NCBI GenBank assembly: GCA_903851455.1
Contig: CAINOM010000136.1
Coordinates: 1-8,120 of the forward strand
DNA length: 8,120 nt
Source: an uncultured Bacteroidota bacterium
Lineage (GTDB): Bacteria > Bacteroidota > Bacteroidia > Chitinophagales > Chitinophagaceae
Direction of reading: 5' to 3'
The notes under the pieces are model-generated. The model was not told where the DNA came from. It saw only the letters and a program-made list of their open reading frames with translations, and did no database searches. Below are positions 5,222 through 8,120 of the stretch, piece by piece. A program made the translations under genes and the position numbers. The first letter of the stretch is position 1. The number at the start of each line of letters is the position of its first letter.

Positions 5222-5277
5222 CCCTATATTTACACACGATATGAGTATCTGCAACATAGGTAAATTGCAAAAGATTC

Positions 5278-5859
5278 ATGATCGAAAAACTAAAAACCAA
5301 ACTGCTGCTGGCGGATGAACAATGGCAGGATTACAAAACATATTTTAAAAGGATGGAGGTGCCGGCAAAAACCGTCATTTTGCACGAGCAGGAGATTCCT
5401 TCCAGGATATTTTTCGTTGAAAGCGGATGCCTGAGGATCTGGTTCAACAATGACGGCAAAGATCTGACCCTGCAATTTTTTTTTGAAGACAGTATAGTTG
5501 CTTCGCTGGAAAGCTTTAAGAAAGAAACACCAAGCCAGCTGTCGATAGAGGCTATAGAGCCAAGCGTCTTGTGGTACATCACCCGGGCAGACCTGGGAAA
5601 AATCATCCCCGGTATTAAGCAGCACTCTGCGATCAACGGCTTGTTCATCAATTTCATCCTCGAACGAACATTCAGCTATATGAACCTGTTTTTCTCATTT
5701 ATTAAAGACACACCTAAACAGCGGTATCTTAATCTCATCCGAGAACGGCCCGAGATCGTGAAACGCGTTCCGCAGCACTACATTGCCTCTTACCTGGGCA
5801 TCTCAACCGTTCATCTGAGCCGCATCAAAAATCAGCTGGCAAAAGGAGGCGCGATTTAA
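5278..5859 (+). CDS. Crp/Fnr-family transcriptional regulator
   Basis: This 193-residue protein is of usual length for the short Bacteroidota Crp/Fnr-like regulators. Residues about 25-110 form the cyclic-nucleotide-binding-like beta-barrel (RIFFVESGCLRIWF, DLTLQFFFEDSIVASLESF). A long dimerisation helix follows (about 115-145), and then a C-terminal HTH (about 164-184, VPQHYIASYLGISTVHLSRIK). The canonical cAMP phosphate-binding RGE...RxS cassette is not present, and there is no cysteine cluster for an FNR-type Fe-S centre, so the effector is unknown. The ATG at 5278 gives the family N-terminus. The codons for FFF at residues 67-69 form a run of nine T (5476-5484). The stop overlaps the start of a 16-bp palindrome, and the next gene, an oxidoreductase, starts 57 bp later, making it the likely target. 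Confidence 0.9.
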   Translation: MIEKLKTKLLLADEQWQDYKTYFKRMEVPAKTVILHEQEIPSRIFFVESGCLRIWFNNDGKDLTLQFFFEDSIVASLESFKKETPSQLSIEAIEPSVLWYITRADLGKIIPGIKQHSAINGLFINFILERTFSYMNLFFSFIKDTPKQRYLNLIRERPEIVKRVPQHYIASYLGISTVHLSRIKNQLAKGGAI

Positions 5860-5873
5860 TAACAAATGTTATT
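5858..5873. promoter_or_regulatory. Interrupted palindrome AATAACA-AA-TGTTATT, candidate regulator site
   Basis: Two perfect 7-bp arms are separated by AA. The site begins within the stop codon of the Crp/Fnr-like gene and lies immediately upstream of, and touching, the inferred -33 region of the oxidoreductase promoter. Its centre (5865.5) is about 40 bp before the inferred transcription start, the position used by Crp-family class II activators. Binding by the adjacent regulator is inferred. Confidence 0.5.
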
Positions 5874-5902
5874 GGCGCTGAAATCATGGCCGGGTAATTT
5901 TG
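5871..5902 (+). promoter_or_regulatory. Bacteroidota-type promoter for the 5917 oxidoreductase gene
   Basis: TAATTTTG (5895-5902) matches the -7 consensus TAnnTTTG and lies 14 bp before the ATG. ATTG (5871-5874) could act as a weak -33 element with a 20-bp gap. The predicted leader is very short, roughly 10 nt. Confidence 0.5.
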
Positions 5903-5916
5903 TTTAAAAAAATAAA

Positions 5917-6885
5917 ATGAAAGCCATAGTATACAAGCCCGGCGAACTGCCGGTGTACGCAGACTTCCCGGATCCCGTTGTTACCAATAGCAACGAACTG
6001 CTGATGAGGGTAAAGGCGGTTGCTGTCAAAAACCTGGACAAGGCGAAAGTAAGCGGAAAGCATTATTCATCTGCGACCGATAACGGGCTGCGCGTGGCAG
6101 GAAGCGATGGTGTAGGCCTGTTAGCAGATGGTACGCGCGTATATGCCTTTGGCAAAGACGGGATGCTGGCGGAGCACGCGGTAGTAGAAAAAAGCCATAT
6201 CGTTCGTGTTCCTGGGGGCCTGAGCGACGCTATTGCAGCGGCATTGCCAAATGCTATTATGGGCTCGGCACTGGCACTACGATACCGTGCGAACATGCAA
6301 GCCGGTGATACGGTCTTAATTAATGGAGCTACCGGGTTTACGGGCAAAATGGCCGTTCAGCTGGCAAGAGACTATGGGGCGAAAAAAGTGATCGTGACCG
6401 GCAGAAATGAAAAAATACTGCAGTCGCTTTTGCAGCTGGGAGCTGACGAGATCGTCTCTTTAAAACAAGGTGATGATTCATTTGTACAAGCACTAAAAAG
6501 AATGCATGCGGATACGCCCATAGACGTGATACTTGACTACGTATGGGGGCACTCTGTGGAGCTGATCTTGTCGGTATTAAAGGGTAAAGGCACTTTCTCA
6601 CAGAGAACAAGACTTGTGACGATCGGAGCGATGAGTGGTGATACGATCCAACTGTCGTCCCAGATTTTAAGGAGTGTGGACCTGCAAATTTCGGGCTCGG
6701 GACTGGGAAGCTGGTCGGGAGAGGAAGTAGGTAAACTATTCAGCGAAATTATTCCGGAAGCCTTTGAACTGGCGGCTAATAACAAATTGGTTGTAGACAC
6801 CTTCGAAGTTGATTTTGTCAACAGCGCAAAATTATGGCAAGAGGAATCTCCGAACGGCAAAAGGATGGTCGTTGTTATACCATAA
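5917..6885 (+). CDS. Zinc-free MDR-family oxidoreductase (quinone reductase-like)
   Basis: This 322-residue MDR protein begins MKAIVYKPGELPVY. It has a GroES-like N-terminal domain (for example VKAVAVKNLDKAKVSG, 32-47) and a Rossmann domain with NGATGFTGKMAVQLAR (136-151). GxTGxxG is the NADPH-loop form seen in quinone-reductase-like and enoyl-reductase-like MDR enzymes. Asp-containing VILDYVWG lies later in the fold. Catalytic and structural zinc ligands are absent. In the DNA it differs clearly from the MDR gene at 2765, so it is not a recent duplicate. It probably reduces quinones or reactive enones using NADPH; the substrate is unknown. It lies 57 bp after the Crp/Fnr-like gene in the same orientation, with its own candidate promoter and a palindrome between. 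The cupin gene follows after 105 bp. Confidence 0.87.
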   Translation: MKAIVYKPGELPVYADFPDPVVTNSNELLMRVKAVAVKNLDKAKVSGKHYSSATDNGLRVAGSDGVGLLADGTRVYAFGKDGMLAEHAVVEKSHIVRVPGGLSDAIAAALPNAIMGSALALRYRANMQAGDTVLINGATGFTGKMAVQLARDYGAKKVIVTGRNEKILQSLLQLGADEIVSLKQGDDSFVQALKRMHADTPIDVILDYVWGHSVELILSVLKGKGTFSQRTRLVTIGAMSGDTIQLSSQILRSVDLQISGSGLGSWSGEEVGKLFSEIIPEAFELAANNKLVVDTFEVDFVNSAKLWQEESPNGKRMVVVIP

Positions 6886-6938
6886 AGCGAAGCACCGGAT
6901 GACCGGCAGTATTGGATCCATTTATCGGCGATTTTGTA

Positions 6939-6968
6939 TTGGTAGTAGCCACCGATGGCCTACTTTTA
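6939..6968 (+). promoter_or_regulatory. Weak candidate promoter for the cupin gene
   Basis: TTG (6939-6941) and TACTTTTA (6961-6968, one mismatch to TAnnTTTG at the last base) are 19 bp apart. They lie 22 bp before the ATG at 6991, in the 105-bp gap after the oxidoreductase gene. Read-through from that gene is equally possible, since no terminator was found in the gap. Confidence 0.35.
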
Positions 6969-6990
6969 TAGAACAAACAATGCAGATCTT

Positions 6991-7389
6991 ATGGAAATCA
7001 TACGTGTTGGTTCGCAGGCATCGGGCAAAGGCCCGGCAGACTATTTTACAGGAACTGTACGGGTAGATCCACTTTTTAATCCGCCGGATCCGGCACGGGT
7101 TGCAATGGCGCATGTCACCTTTGAACCCGGTGCGCGGACCGCCTGGCATACCCACCCGCTGGGACAAACTCTGATCGTTACCTCGGGCTGCGGCTGGGTG
7201 CAGCGTGAAGGTGGTAAAAGAGAAGAGATACACTCGGGAGATATCGTCTGGTTCTCGCCGGGCGAAAAGCATTGGCACGGAGCAACAGCCTCGACAGCGA
7301 TGAGCCACATCGCGATCCAGGAAAAACTAAATGGTTCGCCTGTTGACTGGTTGGAACAAGTAACAGACGAGCAATTCAACGAAAGATAA
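6991..7389 (+). CDS. Small cupin resembling manganese-dependent bacterial hydroxynitrile lyases
   Basis: The 132-residue single-domain cupin starts [19 protein letters not shown]. Cupin motif 1 is [10 protein letters not shown] with His53, His55 and Gln59. Motif 2 is [16 protein letters not shown] with His94 and His96. From memory of the family, the cupin (R)-hydroxynitrile lyases of Granulicella tundricola and Acidobacterium capsulatum are about 131 residues and bind Mn through His53, His55, Gln59 and His94, the same numbering as here. The N-terminal [11 protein letters not shown] and C-terminal VDW-EHVTDEQ-like ends also match. Those enzymes cleave or form cyanohydrins in vitro, but their natural role is unclear, so the physiological substrate is open. 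ATG 6991 is preferred over in-frame ATG 6955, which adds 12 unrelated residues. It follows an MDR oxidoreductase and ends before a strong terminator at 7503-7550. Confidence 0.9.
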   Translation: MEIIRVGSQASGKGPADYFTGTVRVDPLFNPPDPARVAMAHVTFEPGARTAWHTHPLGQTLIVTSGCGWVQREGGKREEIHSGDIVWFSPGEKHWHGATASTAMSHIAIQEKLNGSPVDWLEQVTDEQFNER

Positions 7390-7502
7390 TCTACCCTGCT
7401 AATACAGTATGGTCCCCGAAAATGGCAGACCCGGGCGGTAGAGCCATTATTGGTTCGTTGATCTCCGGGCTGAATGAACATTGAGTCTAAAACAGTCTTT
7501 GC

Positions 7503-7550
7503 AAAAAGAGCGAAAGAAATATAGCAGCGCTATAACTTTCGCTCTTTTTT
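7503..7550 (+). terminator. Intrinsic terminator; copy D of the dispersed hairpin family
   Basis: AAAAAGAGCGAAAG (7503-7516) pairs perfectly over 14 bp with 7536-7549, which reads CTTTCGCTC followed by T5. An inner stem TATAGC-AGC-GCTATA (7520-7534) caps it, and the strand ends in T6. The A-rich 5' arm makes it potentially bidirectional. It lies 114 bp after the cupin stop. Its outer arms are identical to those of copy A at 826-839 and 860-874. Confidence 0.85.
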
Positions 7551-7617
7551 GTTTTACTTTTAGAGAAGCTACGCCGTCGTTTTGCGATGAGGTTATCCAT
7601 GGCCAACGATGTAAACT

Positions 7618-8120
7618 ATGAAAACGAATCATCTCTTCACTTTTGAGTTAAGCAATGTTTCGAGCAAATGCTGCTTCATTCCTTTACTCATTTTTATTTA
7701 CTCGTGCCAGGGACCCCGATACCTGAAAAATCAAAACCTGATAGAGAACAGAGCCACCATTAACATCGGCCAAAGTCCAAAGGACAGTATTATAGTACAC
7801 TACATCGGGTGCAGCGGATTCTTTATTCAAAAAGGCAATAACACGATACTGATCGATCCTTATTTTTCGTATAAACTGGTCCTTCGCAAAGAGTTACTTA
7901 GTACAGAAAATATTCGACCGTCATTGAAAAGTATCGTTGACAACATCTTTACCCGTGCCATCGGGACTAATAATGATAACAAAGGCTCGATCAATGCTCT
8001 TTTGATCAGTCATGCTCATGTAGACCACCTTGGAGACGTGCCCTATCTTTATCAAAGCGGCCACCTTAATGCGAATATAAAGGTTATCGGAAACACAACT
8101 GCCGGGCACTATTTACGACC
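7618..8120 (+). CDS. Predicted lipoprotein with metallo-beta-lactamase fold, N-terminal part (3' truncated)
   Basis: The frame from ATG 7618 stays open to the window end, giving about 167 residues. A hydrophobic stretch at residues 19-27 ends in IYSC (Cys30), a plausible lipobox, so the mature protein would be anchored in a membrane facing the periplasm or exterior. Unlike a textbook signal peptide, the n-region is long (about 18 residues), has few basic residues (one Lys near each end) and includes acidic Glu10. The enzyme domain begins at about 58 with IIVHYIGCSGFFIQKGNNTILIDP and carries the zinc motif HAHVDH (His132, His134, Asp136, His137; first codon at 8011). MBL enzymes hydrolyse esters, amides, thioesters or phosphodiesters; the class cannot be fixed without the C-terminal half. 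No clear promoter or ribosome binding site was found. It is unrelated in sequence to the MBL gene at the left edge. Confidence 0.88.
   Translation, partial: MKTNHLFTFELSNVSSKCCFIPLLIFIYSCQGPRYLKNQNLIENRATINIGQSPKDSIIVHYIGCSGFFIQKGNNTILIDPYFSYKLVLRKELLSTENIRPSLKSIVDNIFTRAIGTNNDNKGSINALLISHAHVDHLGDVPYLYQSGHLNANIKVIGNTTAGHYLR

Noticed and set aside
5250..5269. TGCAA-N10-TTGCA in the leader of the Crp/Fnr-like gene as an HxlR site
   Set aside because: It shares only the 5-bp half-site with the 2734-2745 palindrome and has a different spacing, so a common regulator is not supported.
2765..6885. Recent duplication of the two zinc-free MDR genes
   Set aside because: The two proteins differ throughout, including the nucleotide loop (AAAGGVG versus NGATGFTG), so they are distinct family members.
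7041..7481. 146-codon minus-strand frame over the cupin gene
   Set aside because: It is antisense to a cupin with all motifs intact, and its product is Cys/Ser/Pro-rich without recognisable domains.

Overview
The window looks like a stretch of a Bacteroidota chromosome, most likely Chitinophagaceae or Sphingobacteriaceae-like. Three things point there. Several genes have the Bacteroidota promoter element TAnnTTTG upstream (1923-1930 on the minus strand, 5214-5221 and 5895-5902 on the plus strand). Starts lack clear Shine-Dalgarno sequences. The protein families (short Crp/Fnr regulators, HTH-pentapeptide proteins, YahK-type dehydrogenases) are common in that phylum. Genus is not determined, and no rRNA, tRNA, CRISPR array or transposase was seen.

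Layout. 2-478 is the 3' end of a metallo-beta-lactamase-fold hydrolase. 479-946 is a gene-free spacer holding three copies of a TTCGAAAGTTGTC repeat, an eightfold 10-bp repeat array and a strong hairpin with a T-tract. 947-1891 (minus) encodes an XRE-type HTH protein fused to a pentapeptide-repeat domain. 1892-2309 is a second gene-poor spacer with several inverted repeats. 2310-2711 (minus) is an HxlR-family regulator divergent from a quinone-oxidoreductase-like MDR enzyme (2765-3709), with nested palindromes between them. This enzyme gene converges on a zinc alcohol/aldehyde dehydrogenase of the YahK type (3864-4907, minus), and a bidirectional terminator separates them. A Crp/Fnr-family regulator (5278-5859) is followed by a second non-zinc MDR oxidoreductase (5917-6885) and a small cupin (6991-7389) that carries the metal-binding residues of the bacterial manganese cupin hydroxynitrile lyases. 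After a terminator, 7618 to the window end encodes the N-terminal part of a predicted lipoprotein with an MBL fold.

How the genes may work together (inference). Three MDR-superfamily reductases of different subtypes lie within about 4.1 kb with two local regulators and a cupin. This suggests a carbonyl, quinone or other electrophile detoxification neighbourhood. HxlR probably controls the adjacent oxidoreductase through the palindromes at 2731-2745. The Crp/Fnr-like protein probably controls the downstream oxidoreductase through a 16-bp interrupted palindrome at 5858-5873, placed about 40 bp upstream of the inferred transcription start.

The main non-coding signals are a dispersed hairpin family (core GAGCGAAAG ... 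CTTTCGCTC plus T-tract; copies at 825-879, 2107-2136, 2251-2300 and 7503-7550) and the decamer array at 691-770. Neither is explained by the coding genes.
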